From Prolixibacteraceae bacterium (GTDB taxonomy: Bacteria > Bacteroidota > Bacteroidia > Bacteroidales > Prolixibacteraceae), in contig JANXYV010000182.1 in assembly GCA_025355875.1 (NCBI GenBank), positions 1 through 64,000 of the forward strand: a stretch of 64,000 nucleotides of DNA, written 5' to 3'. Of the stretch, positions 1 to 8,958 are shown in pieces. The notes beneath the pieces were generated by a model. That model ran no database searches and had not been told where the DNA came from. It was given only the letters and a program-made list of their open reading frames with translations. Positions within the stretch are counted from its first letter, which is position 1. The number at the start of each line of letters is the position of its first letter. Made by a program: the position numbers and the translations under genes.

Positions 1-26
1 AATTTCAACAAAATCCCCGGCCCAAA

Positions 27-143
27 CTCAGTAATAGTGTATATAAATCACCATGGTATGCACGGACTCTGCCAGATCGCGGGTTTATGCACCTAAGTTA
101 TTCTTTTTGTTGTTCCGTTGAAAACGGTGGGGGACTCAGTAAT
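27..143. repeat. 10-bp direct repeat bracketing the end of the sensor fragment
   Basis: ACTCAGTAAT occurs at 27-36 and again at 134-143. Both copies read Ile-Thr-Glu in the same codon phase on the minus strand, and the stop codon of the sensor fragment lies between them. Removing one copy plus the 97 bases between would join the gene to a frame that stays open to the window edge. Confidence 0.5.
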
Positions 144-587
144 TAAAAGCTTATCATGGCGGGTGTAATATTCATAATTGACGTAAGTGCCTTTGGATTC
201 ATAGATAACAGCCGTTTGCACATTCCGGATATCTTTTACTTTCAGAAATCCAAGCTGTTCAGAAATAATTTTGCAAACATTCACCATTTCTGCCGGATTT
301 TGCATGCCCATTGCAACTGACCGAACCCGTTCAAGCGAAGCTTCAATTTCCAGCTCGTGGTTCTGTGCTTCCACCGCTTTCCGCTTCTGCTCCAGCTCTT
401 CGATGGTTTCTTCGAGTAAAATGGCTGTGGTGCGCTTTACTTTTTCGGTGCGGTCGAGTTTGAAGGCTGTGATGGACAACTCCTTTTCAACATCTTTAAC
501 AGATTTTAAAAAGGTGTTTTTTTCCTCAGCCGTCAAATTCGCGTTTTGCTGAATAAAATCGAAAATCGTTTTTAGGTTTTGGTCCAT
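93..587 (-). pseudogene. Short coiled-coil sensor-type protein, probably truncated
   Basis: The 164-residue product starts with an acidic helical segment, has a long charged coiled coil (about residues 45-85) and then a stretch (EASLERVRSVAMGMQ) that I recognise from linkers of Bacteroidota GAF-type sensor kinases. The part that would hold a complete sensor or kinase domain is missing: the frame closes about 20 residues after LLITE. It follows the FIST gene on the same strand with a 55-bp gap holding a GC-rich palindrome. FIST proteins often sit beside signalling kinases, so this may be the remains of the partner. A 10-bp direct repeat brackets the stop region (27-36 and 134-143). Whether the gene is broken or naturally short cannot be settled here. 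Confidence 0.5.
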
Positions 588-612
588 TTAATTTGTTTTT
601 TACTGTTTTTTT

Positions 613-640
613 CTCCCACCTCGGGGGAGTTAGAGGGGGC
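613..640. repeat. GC-rich palindromic intergenic repeat, copy 1
   Basis: CTCCC followed by GGGGGAG and then AGAGGGGGC forms a short hairpin in an AT-rich gap. Similar CCCCTC/GAGGGG sequences occur in other gaps of the window (2843-2867, 11414-11443, 15129-15166). The family looks like a small interspersed palindrome. It lies between the FIST gene and the fragment downstream and could act as a partial terminator on the minus strand. Confidence 0.45.
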
Positions 641-642
641 TG

Positions 643-1797
643 TTATTTTTCTTTCAGCGCCACCCAGCAGCAAGTGTTGTTGTGAAATTCGTTGTTCCCG
701 TTCCTGGCCCTGCCATATTCGCCATAAGTAAAAAACCCTGCCATCGGCACATTGAAAGCCTTTCTTACTCCCTCAACTTCATCGCCTGCTATAGGCCCGA
801 ACTGCGTGAGTCTCCCGATACAGGAAAACATCAGCAACGCATCTGCTTCGGGCATTTCGTCGTGATGAATTTTTTCAGCATTGAATTTAACTTCTTCGAT
901 AACGTCAAAATCGGGAGGAAGGGTAAAACGGACCTTGTCTCCCTCGTGAATGCTGCCAAGAACCGAGACCGATTTATCTTTCCAGTTGAACATACCTACT
1001 CCCCGAATAATGGCTTCACCTTTGTCGCGCGACACACTAAATGCAATACCCATGCCCGAGGGATTGAAAGTTTCTGCTTCTTCAGGCGATAAATTCAAGC
1101 CCAGATACTTTAACACCATTTCCGCAGCAGGCTTGTTGTCAATCTCGTAAACCCAGTTGCCAATGGCTTTTGTAATAAGCTTTTCTGTCCCTACAGGTTT
1201 TTGTCCGGATGCAGCTTCACCGGTTGCAATTATTTTATCTCCATCAAATACCAGCATGATAATGCCTCTTTTGGTTGACAGATGATTGGTGAAAACCACT
1301 GATTCATCAAAAATGAAATCATCACCGGCTCGGCCACCCCAAACGGTTGTTTCTTTTCCGGTAACCGATTCAATTGTTCTGATAAGCTGATCTCCCAACA
1401 AAGACTCCAATTCACCACGGGCGTAAAAACTGGCTGACAGAATGATGGAAGGATTTTTAAACCGCTCTTTTGCTATTGACGCCATCTCTTTGGCGACTGC
1501 TTCGGGTTCTTTATCCCGATAATCGTGCAGCAGAATTTCGAAGTTCGCCGGATTTATATCCATCAGCAAAACAGCCATACCTCCGTTGCTGATCTCTCCG
1601 TCAATAAATTCGCCTGAACTTGTTGCGCCAAAAATGGTGATTCCGTGCTGGTCGAGCAGATTTCGAACGGCGTCAATATCTTGTTTGATGGAGATAAATA
1701 CAACGGCCAGCGTTGGTTTGTAGCCATCGGCCATGCTTTGCTCAAGAGCGGTTTTAATTTCTTCAGGAGAATTTCCTTTAATAGATTTTGCTTTCAT
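643..1797 (-). CDS. FIST N/C domain sensory protein
   Basis: The 384-residue protein matches the FIST family: an N-terminal FIST domain at about residues 25-225 (with the ATSSGEF and WGGRAGDD segments) and a FIST_C domain at about 235-375 ending near the conserved GFFTYGE motif. FIST domains are proposed to bind small ligands, possibly amino acids, and feed signal-transduction proteins. There is no signal peptide or membrane segment, so it is probably cytoplasmic. The gene directly downstream encodes a fragment of a sensor-type protein, which fits the usual FIST and kinase pairing. The start at 1797 is the only sensible Met, and the length is normal for a two-domain FIST protein. The ligand is unknown. 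Confidence 0.85.
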   Translation of the reverse strand: MKAKSIKGNSPEEIKTALEQSMADGYKPTLAVVFISIKQDIDAVRNLLDQHGITIFGATSSGEFIDGEISNGGMAVLLMDINPANFEILLHDYRDKEPEAVAKEMASIAKERFKNPSIILSASFYARGELESLLGDQLIRTIESVTGKETTVWGGRAGDDFIFDESVVFTNHLSTKRGIIMLVFDGDKIIATGEAASGQKPVGTEKLITKAIGNWVYEIDNKPAAEMVLKYLGLNLSPEEAETFNPSGMGIAFSVSRDKGEAIIRGVGMFNWKDKSVSVLGSIHEGDKVRFTLPPDFDVIEEVKFNAEKIHHDEMPEADALLMFSCIGRLTQFGPIAGDEVEGVRKAFNVPMAGFFTYGEYGRARNGNNEFHNNTCCWVALKEK

Positions 1798-1819
1798 ATT
1801 TTTAAAAGTTTGAAGTGAG

Positions 1820-1867
1820 AAGTCGGAAGTCCGAAGCGTTTTTCTGCTGGCTTCCGACTTCGGACTT
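1820..1867. repeat. GAAGTC-type repeat with two exclusive hairpins
   Basis: AAGTCGGAAG (1820-1829) overlaps AAGTCCGAAG (1827-1836). Their reverse complements follow in the same order at 1851-1860 and 1858-1867. Either pair can form a 10-bp stem, but not both. A related sequence lies at 2971-2990. It sits between the alpha/beta hydrolase and FIST genes and may act as a weak terminator or an mRNA-end hairpin. Confidence 0.5.
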
Positions 1868-1887
1868 GTTTTATTTTTTATTCAACT

Positions 1888-2751
1888 TTAATCTTGCCTC
1901 AATTTTTCAGTTTTAAAATGTCCGGCTAAATACTTTGCCACGGTTTGATTGAACAATTCTGGGTTATTGGTGGTGACATAATGGTTTTCGCCGGTCAGGA
2001 AACAAAGATTTGCCCTAGAAATATTGCGGTAGATGAAAACAGTATGTTCCTCCTTAATAATATCCCTGTCAGTGGACATTACAAGCACAGGGCATTTGAT
2101 TTTATGCAGATTAGCAACCGTTATGTGTGGCTGAAATTCCATTAAACGATTTCGTTGTTGTATTATTTTCCAATTCTGACTGGTGTCATTTTTTGCAATC
2201 ATTTCATCGGCTTGCTTCCTGTTTTGTGCTACTTCAGTATAAAAAAAAGGATAAAGCGCAGTAGTATCAGGCGAAAGGTTTGCTGCAAAAGCAACGGCTT
2301 TTTTTACTTTTTGGGGATAATAAACCGCCAACATGAGCGCTATAATTGCTCCATCGCTTCGGCCTACCACATAAGCAGAATCGAGGTGCAGGTGATCCAG
2401 AATAATGCTTACATCAGTTGTCATCTGCATATAGGTAAGGCTGTCTTTTCCCAATTCACTTTTTCCCCTTCCCCTGCAATCCATTACCACCACTTTGTAT
2501 TTTTTAGTGAAATATTCAATCTGGGCTTTCATGAAGTTGATATTTCCACCATTGCCATGAATGATTACAAGTGGTTCGCCTTCGCCGTAAACTTCATAAT
2601 ATTGTTTTGATTCGTTTATGGAAATGTAATTTCCGGCAGCTGGATTGTTACCGTAAGGAATTTCTGTCGAGCCGGGTTGGGCATGAATGCAGGGTATATG
2701 CACAAACCCAAATAACAGTATTGAAAAAATTTTAAGCCTGTAACTTTTCAT
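1888..2751 (-). CDS. Secreted alpha/beta hydrolase
   Basis: The 287-residue protein begins with a signal peptide (about 24 residues, ending IHAQ). An alpha/beta-hydrolase fold follows: an oxyanion-hole HGNGG motif near residue 65, the nucleophile elbow GRSDG near residue 132, an Asp in STDRD near residue 228 and a His in GENHY near 256. These complete a Ser-Asp-His triad. Proteins like this are carboxylesterases or lipases of unknown substrate, probably periplasmic here. The nucleophile motif is Gly-Arg-Ser-Asp-Gly rather than the commoner Gly-His-Ser-X-Gly. It is flanked by small palindromes on both sides and is probably transcribed alone. Confidence 0.82.
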   Translation of the reverse strand: MKSYRLKIFSILLFGFVHIPCIHAQPGSTEIPYGNNPAAGNYISINESKQYYEVYGEGEPLVIIHGNGGNINFMKAQIEYFTKKYKVVVMDCRGRGKSELGKDSLTYMQMTTDVSIILDHLHLDSAYVVGRSDGAIIALMLAVYYPQKVKKAVAFAANLSPDTTALYPFFYTEVAQNRKQADEMIAKNDTSQNWKIIQQRNRLMEFQPHITVANLHKIKCPVLVMSTDRDIIKEEHTVFIYRNISRANLCFLTGENHYVTTNNPELFNQTVAKYLAGHFKTEKLRQD

Positions 2752-2809
2752 TTTCTTTTGTATCAGTTTAAAGAATAAATAAATGTCGCATTTAAATTTT
2801 GTTGTTTTA

Positions 2810-2924
2810 TTGACTCACCCCAAGCTCGCAACGCTCACTTTGCCCCTCTCTTTTTTAAAGAGAGGGGGGACGTCCGCGTTCGACTGAGCTCACGCCGAAG
2901 TCTTGCGGACGTGGGGTGAGTCAA
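2810..2924. repeat. Nested palindromic element with 13-bp perfect terminal inverted repeats
   Basis: TTGACTCACCCCA at 2810-2822 is exactly inverted at 2912-2924. Inside lie an 11-bp perfect hairpin (CCCCTCTCTTT at 2843-2853, AAAGAGAGGGG at 2857-2867) and an 8-bp one (ACGTCCGC at 2870-2877, GCGGACGT at 2905-2912). The 115-bp element has no coding frame and sits in the gap between the hydrolase and M20 genes. It looks like a REP/MITE-type non-autonomous repeat. A transposase-linked origin is inference. Confidence 0.65.
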
Positions 2925-2970
2925 GGATAAAATACGACAATAAATTGTTTCACTTACTTAAGTGTTTTTT

Positions 2971-2990
2971 CTTCTGACTTCCGACTTCTG
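2971..2990. repeat. GAAGTC-type repeat, second copy
   Basis: On the minus strand this reads CAGAAGTCGGAAGTCAGAAG, the same GAAGTC motif as at 1820-1836. It lies immediately after the stop codon of the M20 gene. Confidence 0.4.
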
Positions 2991-2991
2991 T

Positions 2992-4299
2992 CTATTTTTT
3001 ATTCAATTCAGGATAATCGAACACCAGATTACAGAAGGCAATCACTCCGGTTTTAAATGAACTGTCATCGATTATGAATTCAGGAGTGTGGTGCGGACCC
3101 GAAGCTTTTGGATCTTTCCCCTTGGGCAACCCACCAAGCCAAAAGAATAATCCTGGAACTTTCTGCTGATAGAATGAAAAATCTTCAGCTCCGGTTTCAA
3201 CCGGCCTAAGAATCAGAATCTCTTTACCTGCAGATTTTTGCAGAGAAGGAAGCATAGCCATGTTTAATGCTACATTGTTAAATGTTACAGGGTAGTGCGA
3301 AGAGTAAGGGAGTTCAACAACTGCTGTTGCGCCCGCAGCTTCGGCGGTTTTTTCGGCAATTTGCCTGATGCGGTTGAAAACCATCGTTTCGTCTTCGCCG
3401 GTAAAAGTCCTGACTGTTCCCAGCATGGTTACCTGTGGTGAAATAATATTGGAGCGGTTGCCACCTTCAATTGCGCCAACCGAAACTACGGCAGGGTTTT
3501 CTGTCAGATTTACATTACGGCTGACAATGGTTTGCAAACTGTTGATGATTTCTGCGGATACAACAATTGGATCGACCGATAGCCAGGGCTGCGAACCATG
3601 CGAAGGTTTGCCTTTAACAGTAATTTTGAAATCTCCGACAGCCGCCATTGCCCCACCCGGATGATAAGCAATTTTACCAACTTCCAGTTGAGCATCCATA
3701 TGCAAGCCAAAAATCACATCCACTTTCGGATTTTCAAGCACAGCTTCTTTTACCATCAGTTCAGCGCCACCTTCTTCACCTTTTGGCGCACCTTCTTCGG
3801 CGGGTTGAAAAATGAATTTCACCGTGCCTTTCAGGTCTTTTTTCATTCCGGATAAAACTTCTGCAACGCCCATCAATATTGCGGTGTGCCCGTCGTGACC
3901 ACAGGCATGCATCACACCGGTTTCCTTGCCATTGTACATGGTGACTACTTTTGATGCGAAAGGCAAATCGTTATTTTCGGTAACTGGCAAGGCGTCCATA
4001 TCGGCCCGCAGAGCAATCACAGGTCCTGGTTTGTCGCCTTTTAAAATACCCACTACGCCGGTTACCGCAACACCTGTTTTTACTTCGAGCCCCAGCGATT
4101 GCAAGTGTTTGGCAACGATTGTCGCTGTTCGTGTTTCACGGTTTCCCAGCTCCGGATTTTGATGAAAATCGTGCCGCCAGTTGATTACTTTCTGTTCGAT
4201 TTTGTCGGCTGATGTTTTGATTGCCGCATCGTAACTGGTTTTTTGCCCCACAGCTATTTCGAAACAAAATAACAGGACGATTAAGATTGTGTTTTTCAT
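2992..4299 (-). CDS. Secreted M20 family metallo-amidohydrolase
   Basis: An M20D-type amidohydrolase or peptidase related to hippurate and N-acyl-amino-acid hydrolases. The start chosen here (Met at 4299) begins a clear signal peptide (MKNTILIVLLFCFEIAVGQ). An upstream in-frame Met at 4362 would put 21 charged residues before it and is less likely. The zinc-site segments are visible: a D in RADMDALP near residue 100, MHACGHDGH at 130-138, the EE pair in QPAEEGAP and a C-terminal His in GPHHTPEF. A dimerisation insert occupies the middle. The product (about 435 residues) is of normal length. It probably acts in the periplasm on N-acylated amino acids or peptides; the substrate is not predictable. 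Confidence 0.88.
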   Translation of the reverse strand: MKNTILIVLLFCFEIAVGQKTSYDAAIKTSADKIEQKVINWRHDFHQNPELGNRETRTATIVAKHLQSLGLEVKTGVAVTGVVGILKGDKPGPVIALRADMDALPVTENNDLPFASKVVTMYNGKETGVMHACGHDGHTAILMGVAEVLSGMKKDLKGTVKFIFQPAEEGAPKGEEGGAELMVKEAVLENPKVDVIFGLHMDAQLEVGKIAYHPGGAMAAVGDFKITVKGKPSHGSQPWLSVDPIVVSAEIINSLQTIVSRNVNLTENPAVVSVGAIEGGNRSNIISPQVTMLGTVRTFTGEDETMVFNRIRQIAEKTAEAAGATAVVELPYSSHYPVTFNNVALNMAMLPSLQKSAGKEILILRPVETGAEDFSFYQQKVPGLFFWLGGLPKGKDPKASGPHHTPEFIIDDSSFKTGVIAFCNLVFDYPELNKK

Positions 4300-4541
4300 T
4301 GATATTGATTTAAGTGATTTTCTTACTAAATGCTCATGGTTCAGTTGTTTAGAATCAGACAAATAAGTCTTAATTTACTGAACATGAATCTTTAGTTTTT
4401 GTTCATTGAAGATTCCCTGAAAAGGCATTGGCAATTTGCGTCAAAATCGGAAACAATCCGGCATTAAATATTGTTAGTACAAGCAGCATGAATATATTTT
4501 CCACCAAATAGTTCTAATTATTAACCATTTATCTAATTAAC

Positions 4542-5444
4542 ATGGAAGCTTCATCAGTATTGGTAGCAGGCGCTACAGGTCTTGTTGGCGGTGAAATCTG
4601 CCGGATTCTGCAGAAAAAGAACTTGCCAGTGAAAGCAATGGTCAGAACAACTACGGACCCAATTAAAACCGAAGAACTTACTAAGCTTGGTATTCAGGCA
4701 GTTCAGGGCGACCTTGCTGATAAGGAATCTCTTCTTCGTGCACTTCAGGGAGTAAAAACCGTTATTTCAACTGTTTCGTGTATGCCATTCTCCTATAAAC
4801 CCGGCGAAAATGATATTCAGTCGGTAGATGAAAACGGGGTGATCAACCTGATTGATGCTTCAAAAGCTGCCGGGGTGAATCATTTCATTTACACTTCATT
4901 TTCCAAAAACATTGATCTGGATTTCCCCTTGCGCAATGCCAAAAGAAAGGTTGAATTGCACCTCCAAAATAGTGGTTTGACTTATACCATTTTGCGCCCA
5001 GCTTGCTTTATGGAGCTTTGGCTTTCGGCCGCCGTCGGATTTGATGCACTGAACGGAAAAGTTAATATTTGCGGAACTGGTACAAATGCTTTAGCCTACA
5101 TTTCCTTTAAAGATGTCGCCAAATTTGCTGTTGAAAGCATTTCGAATCCGGCTGCAAAAAATGCTATTCTTGAACTTGGAGGCCCTCAGAATCTATCTCA
5201 GTTGGAGGCTGTGAAGATTTTCGAAGAAGTCCTGAACAAGAAAATCGAAGTTAGACATATACCAGCAGATGCGCTACAATCTCAGCTTGATGGCGCCGAA
5301 GACCCTATGCAGAAATCGTTTTCGGGATTGATGTTGTCTGTCGCCAATGGAGATCCGATCGACATGAAGGCTGTTTTACATGACTTTCCAATAGAACTTA
5401 CTTCAGTCAGGGAATATGTTCGGAATGTGGTTTCTGCATCTTGA
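4542..5444 (+). CDS. NmrA-like atypical short-chain dehydrogenase
   Basis: The 300-residue protein opens with a dinucleotide-binding Rossmann motif (GATGLVG, residues 10-16) and an Arg in the MVRTT segment that usually favours NADP(H). The NmrA/TMR-type layout follows, with a YTSFSK segment in place of the classical YxxxK and the ILRPACFME motif near residue 150. Such proteins bind NAD(P)(H) and act as oxidoreductases or redox sensors, so the reaction here is unknown. It is transcribed away from the M20 gene and toward the MBL-fold gene 65 bp downstream, which may share its transcript. The 4300-4541 gap shows no promoter box I can defend. Confidence 0.8.
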   Translation: MEASSVLVAGATGLVGGEICRILQKKNLPVKAMVRTTTDPIKTEELTKLGIQAVQGDLADKESLLRALQGVKTVISTVSCMPFSYKPGENDIQSVDENGVINLIDASKAAGVNHFIYTSFSKNIDLDFPLRNAKRKVELHLQNSGLTYTILRPACFMELWLSAAVGFDALNGKVNICGTGTNALAYISFKDVAKFAVESISNPAAKNAILELGGPQNLSQLEAVKIFEEVLNKKIEVRHIPADALQSQLDGAEDPMQKSFSGLMLSVANGDPIDMKAVLHDFPIELTSVREYVRNVVSAS

Positions 5445-5509
5445 GCAACGATTTGCAGAAAGCATGGTTTTAGGCCGTGAAATGTTGAATCATTTATACC
5501 ATTTTCCCA

Positions 5510-6391
5510 ATGGATGATCGCCAAATGAATAATGATTTTTATCGGTTTAAGGTCGGAAAATTCGACTGCATTTCAGTAAGCGACGGGACCTATGACTACG
5601 ATCCGATGCACCTTTTCCCGGCTTTGACCAATGACCAGGTTATAGAGGTTCTCAGCAGTCGCCAATTAAGAACAGACAAAATTGTCAGCCCATATTCGTT
5701 TCTTTTTGTTGATACCGGCAAACATAAGATTTTGTGCGATATGGGAGCCGGGAAATTAGGTCCCAATACCGGCAAATATGTCCAAAACCTGAAATTGGCT
5801 GGCGTTCAACCTGAAGAAATTGATTCGATCTTTATCACCCATGCACATCCCGATCATATTGGAGGTACCTTGAATGAAGAAGGCCAGCCAAACTACCCCA
5901 ATGCCCGGTATTACATGTGGAAAGATGAATGGGATTTCTGGTTTTCGGATGAAGCATTCCAGAAAGTTGCCGAGCATTATTCGGCAATTGCCCAGCCCGA
6001 AATATTTTTGAAAGCGGCTCGCGGTCAACTCGGCCCTGTCAGAGATCGGATTGAGCTTTTGACAGAAGAATCGGAAGTTTTGCCAGGTGTTCGGATACAT
6101 GCTACGCCGGGACACACGCCGGGACACATCGCAATTTCATTTACGTCTGAAGGAGAGGAAATCTTTTATGTTGGCGATGCAATAGTTTTCCCGTTTCTGA
6201 TCGAGCGTCCTGACATTCTTCCGATCTTTGATATGATTCCTGAAATGGCGGATGCTACCAAGCGCAGGCTCTGTGATCTTTTGGCAGAAAAAAAGGCATG
6301 GGCGCTGGTACAGCATTTTTCTCCATTTCCAAGTCTGGGGCATGTGATAAAGAACGGAGATGCCTGGCAATGGAAGCCGGTATTAATTTGA
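5510..6391 (+). CDS. MBL-fold metallo-hydrolase
   Basis: The 293-residue protein has the metallo-beta-lactamase signature HAHPDH at residues 111-116, a third His in TPGHTPGH near residue 205 and the bridging Asp in VGDAIVF near 225. A late His (VQHFSPF) completes a binuclear metal site. Its layout resembles lactonase-like MBL proteins and it lacks a signal peptide. Met1 and Met6 are both possible starts. The first is used because nothing distinguishes them. The stop overlaps the convergent cyclase gene by 9 bases. Substrate unknown. Confidence 0.85.
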   Translation: MDDRQMNNDFYRFKVGKFDCISVSDGTYDYDPMHLFPALTNDQVIEVLSSRQLRTDKIVSPYSFLFVDTGKHKILCDMGAGKLGPNTGKYVQNLKLAGVQPEEIDSIFITHAHPDHIGGTLNEEGQPNYPNARYYMWKDEWDFWFSDEAFQKVAEHYSAIAQPEIFLKAARGQLGPVRDRIELLTEESEVLPGVRIHATPGHTPGHIAISFTSEGEEIFYVGDAIVFPFLIERPDILPIFDMIPEMADATKRRLCDLLAEKKAWALVQHFSPFPSLGHVIKNGDAWQWKPVLI

Positions 6392-8311
6392 TCCTACTTT
6401 GTCCAGAAATGTTTTGAATTCCGGAGTAGCACGCAGATTATCAAGACCCGGATCTTCGTTGATCATGGCTATCCTTGCCGAGCGAAGTTCGCAGGTATCT
6501 TTCAGCATTTCGAAAGCCTTCTCTTTTTCGTTCAGCAATGAATAACACACTGTAAGATAATAGGATTGATTGTAAACTTCATGGTGGTGTTTAATTCCTT
6601 CACCGACTAACCAGTTCAGGAACCCGTTTAATCCTGATTTTCGATAGATCTCATCAATAAGCGGCACGAATTTTTCAGTTTTTGGATCTCTTAATATTAC
6701 GTTTTGATATTCACCGATCATTTCTTCATAAAGTCCCTTTTGGAGATAACATAGTGAAGTCCAGAAATAAGCTGGAGTAAAATTATTATCAATTGACAGT
6801 GCATTCCGGAATTGTCTGATTGCTTCATCATATTGGCGCGACATATACCGGATCAACCCGGCAGCAAAATTAAAAATCAGTGACAATGGATCGAGTTCTC
6901 TTGCAATGTTATTGTGTTGAATGGCCTTGTCTTTATTTCCTATGCACACCTGGAATAAGGCATAAATATGATGGACTTCAGGTGAATTCGGATTAAGCTC
7001 AACCGACTTTTTGAATTCCTCCTCTGCTTTTTGCCAGTCCCATTCAATAAATGCACAAGAATACATCAGGGAGCTATGAATTTCAGCCAACGAATTATCC
7101 AGCCCAAGCGCTTTGGCTTGAAACTCCTTGATTTTTGGAAGCGCTTTTTTTGCCTGTACAAATCCCCAATCAGTTGATACGGTGTGTGCAATGGCTAATC
7201 CGGCATAGGCTAAAGCATAATCCGGATCAGCTTCAATGGCTTGTTCGTAATAACGGATAGTCTTTTCGATGCCTTCCTTCGACCGGCTGTTATTCCAGTA
7301 GTAACGTCCCTTCAAATAATAATTGTAGGCAGCCAGATTTTCGGTATTGTTTTTTAATATTTGCTTCCGTTCTTCTTCAAACAACTGAATCTTAAGTTCT
7401 TCGACAATAGCCAGCGAAAGTTCATCCTGAATTTCAAAGATGTCTTTCATTTGGCGGTCATACTTTTCAGACCAGATATGTGTACCGTCTGACACCCGAA
7501 TAAGTTGGGCGGTAATTCGAAGCCGATCTCCTGATTTTCTTAAACTGCCTTCGAGAATGGTATCTACACCAAGTTCATTGCCTATGTTGCGGACGTCAAG
7601 GTATTTCCCTTTAAAAGCAAATGAGGTCGTTCGGGCAATAACTTTCAAGCTATCGATATGAGCCAGTGTGTTGATGATTTCTTCGGTTATTCCGTCACAA
7701 AAATAATCCTGATCTTTCTCAGGGCTCATATTTTCGAATGGCAGAACAACTATACTTTTTGCTGGCGTTTTTTTGGGTTGCTCCTGAATCAGAGATTCCG
7801 AAGATTCATCATTATAAGTAGTAATAACTTCATAAATTCTTACTGATTCTTTTACATTTTTGAGCGTTTCTTCCTTTACAAATCTGGTCTCAATCGCTTT
7901 TTTGTTGGAAACATTATTTCGCACTGTTTCCGAAACATAAATACATCCCGGTTTTGCAGATGCCTGTATTCGGGCCGAAATATTGACCGCATCTCCAAAC
8001 ACATCGTCAGATTCAAAAACAACTTCTCCCTGATGGATGCCTATCCGTAACAGAAAATCTTTAGCACTATTGCATGTCTCCTGAATTTTGACTGCGGCAT
8101 TCACCGCATCCGATACTGTGCTAAAACTAGCCATAACCCCATCGCCCAATTCTTTGATCAACCGTCCGCCAAATTGTTCAATGATTGGTTTTTGGATTTC
8201 GCGGTTCTTCTTCAGGAGTTCAAAGGCTTTTTGTTCGTCATTTCCCATTAGCGAAGTGTACCCGACAATATCGGTAAACATGATGGCAGCGAGTTGGCGA
8301 GATTGATCCAT
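6383..8311 (-). CDS. Class III nucleotide cyclase with TolB-like and TPR domains
   Basis: The 642-residue protein has three parts. Residues 1-165 form a class III adenylate/guanylate cyclase domain with the metal-binding aspartates in FTDIVG (D14) and LGDGVM (D57). Residues about 185-310 form a TolB/FlgO-like domain (VLPFENMSPE). The rest contains TPR repeats. There is no membrane segment. This architecture is common in Bacteroidota and soil bacteria as a cytoplasmic signalling protein, and cyclic-nucleotide production is not assured for all members. Specificity (ATP or GTP) cannot be read safely. The next gene in the same direction upstream, the HD protein, ends 65 bp away. Confidence 0.85.
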   Translation of the reverse strand: MDQSRQLAAIMFTDIVGYTSLMGNDEQKAFELLKKNREIQKPIIEQFGGRLIKELGDGVMASFSTVSDAVNAAVKIQETCNSAKDFLLRIGIHQGEVVFESDDVFGDAVNISARIQASAKPGCIYVSETVRNNVSNKKAIETRFVKEETLKNVKESVRIYEVITTYNDESSESLIQEQPKKTPAKSIVVLPFENMSPEKDQDYFCDGITEEIINTLAHIDSLKVIARTTSFAFKGKYLDVRNIGNELGVDTILEGSLRKSGDRLRITAQLIRVSDGTHIWSEKYDRQMKDIFEIQDELSLAIVEELKIQLFEEERKQILKNNTENLAAYNYYLKGRYYWNNSRSKEGIEKTIRYYEQAIEADPDYALAYAGLAIAHTVSTDWGFVQAKKALPKIKEFQAKALGLDNSLAEIHSSLMYSCAFIEWDWQKAEEEFKKSVELNPNSPEVHHIYALFQVCIGNKDKAIQHNNIARELDPLSLIFNFAAGLIRYMSRQYDEAIRQFRNALSIDNNFTPAYFWTSLCYLQKGLYEEMIGEYQNVILRDPKTEKFVPLIDEIYRKSGLNGFLNWLVGEGIKHHHEVYNQSYYLTVCYSLLNEKEKAFEMLKDTCELRSARIAMINEDPGLDNLRATPEFKTFLDKVGSN

Positions 8312-8376
8312 TTAATATTGAATTGGATTTGAAATGGGAATTCATTTAAGTTCGTTCGCTAAAGTACATAAAAAGT

Positions 8377-8958
8377 TTATAGCAAACTATGAATCAGCTT
8401 GTCCAGACGGATTTGTTTGACTGGCTCACGATTCTCGATACAAAACCGGGTGAAGTATTTGTGCTTTGTAATGAACGAAATTTGCATCTCATTCCATTTT
8501 TTTTCCGTTAACATAGGGTTTAACCACTGAAGTTCATGAAACAAATCCTGTGATTTGATTTCAAACGTATCAGCGCTGAGGTATTCAAGATCGGCATCGG
8601 CAATTATTTCTTCCAACTTGTTTTTTGGAGACTGTGGTATTTTTGTGGCCATAATAATGCCACATATTGTATCAATATCATCGGCTGAAAGACCATATTC
8701 AGGAAGATATTGCTGGGCTAACAAACAACTCTGCTCTTCATGATTGCCATAAATCCGGATATATCCGGTATCATGCCAAAGCGCTGCAATGTTCAGTAAA
8801 TTTAACTCATCCTCGGAGCAACCTTCGTTCCGGCCAATTTCCTGAGTTTTTTCCTGAACATACAAAGTGTGTTCAGGACAGTGATAAAAATACTGTTTTG
8901 GAAGTTCGGTACTCAACATATTGAGAACATATTCCTGCATTTGAGATTTATTTTGCAT
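8377..8958 (-). CDS. HD domain phosphohydrolase
   Basis: The 193-residue protein carries an HD-superfamily metal site: His in YHCPEHT near residue 30, HD at 62-63 (LWHDTGY), a His in YGNHEEQ and an Asp in IADADLEYL. Its size and motif order fit small HD hydrolases that cleave phosphate from nucleotides or second messengers; the substrate is unknown. Its start overlaps the end of the YitT gene by 11 bases, so the two are translationally coupled. The cyclase gene lies just downstream, and a link to cyclic-nucleotide turnover is only a guess. Confidence 0.8.
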   Translation of the reverse strand: MQNKSQMQEYVLNMLSTELPKQYFYHCPEHTLYVQEKTQEIGRNEGCSEDELNLLNIAALWHDTGYIRIYGNHEEQSCLLAQQYLPEYGLSADDIDTICGIIMATKIPQSPKNKLEEIIADADLEYLSADTFEIKSQDLFHELQWLNPMLTEKKWNEMQISFITKHKYFTRFCIENREPVKQIRLDKLIHSLL

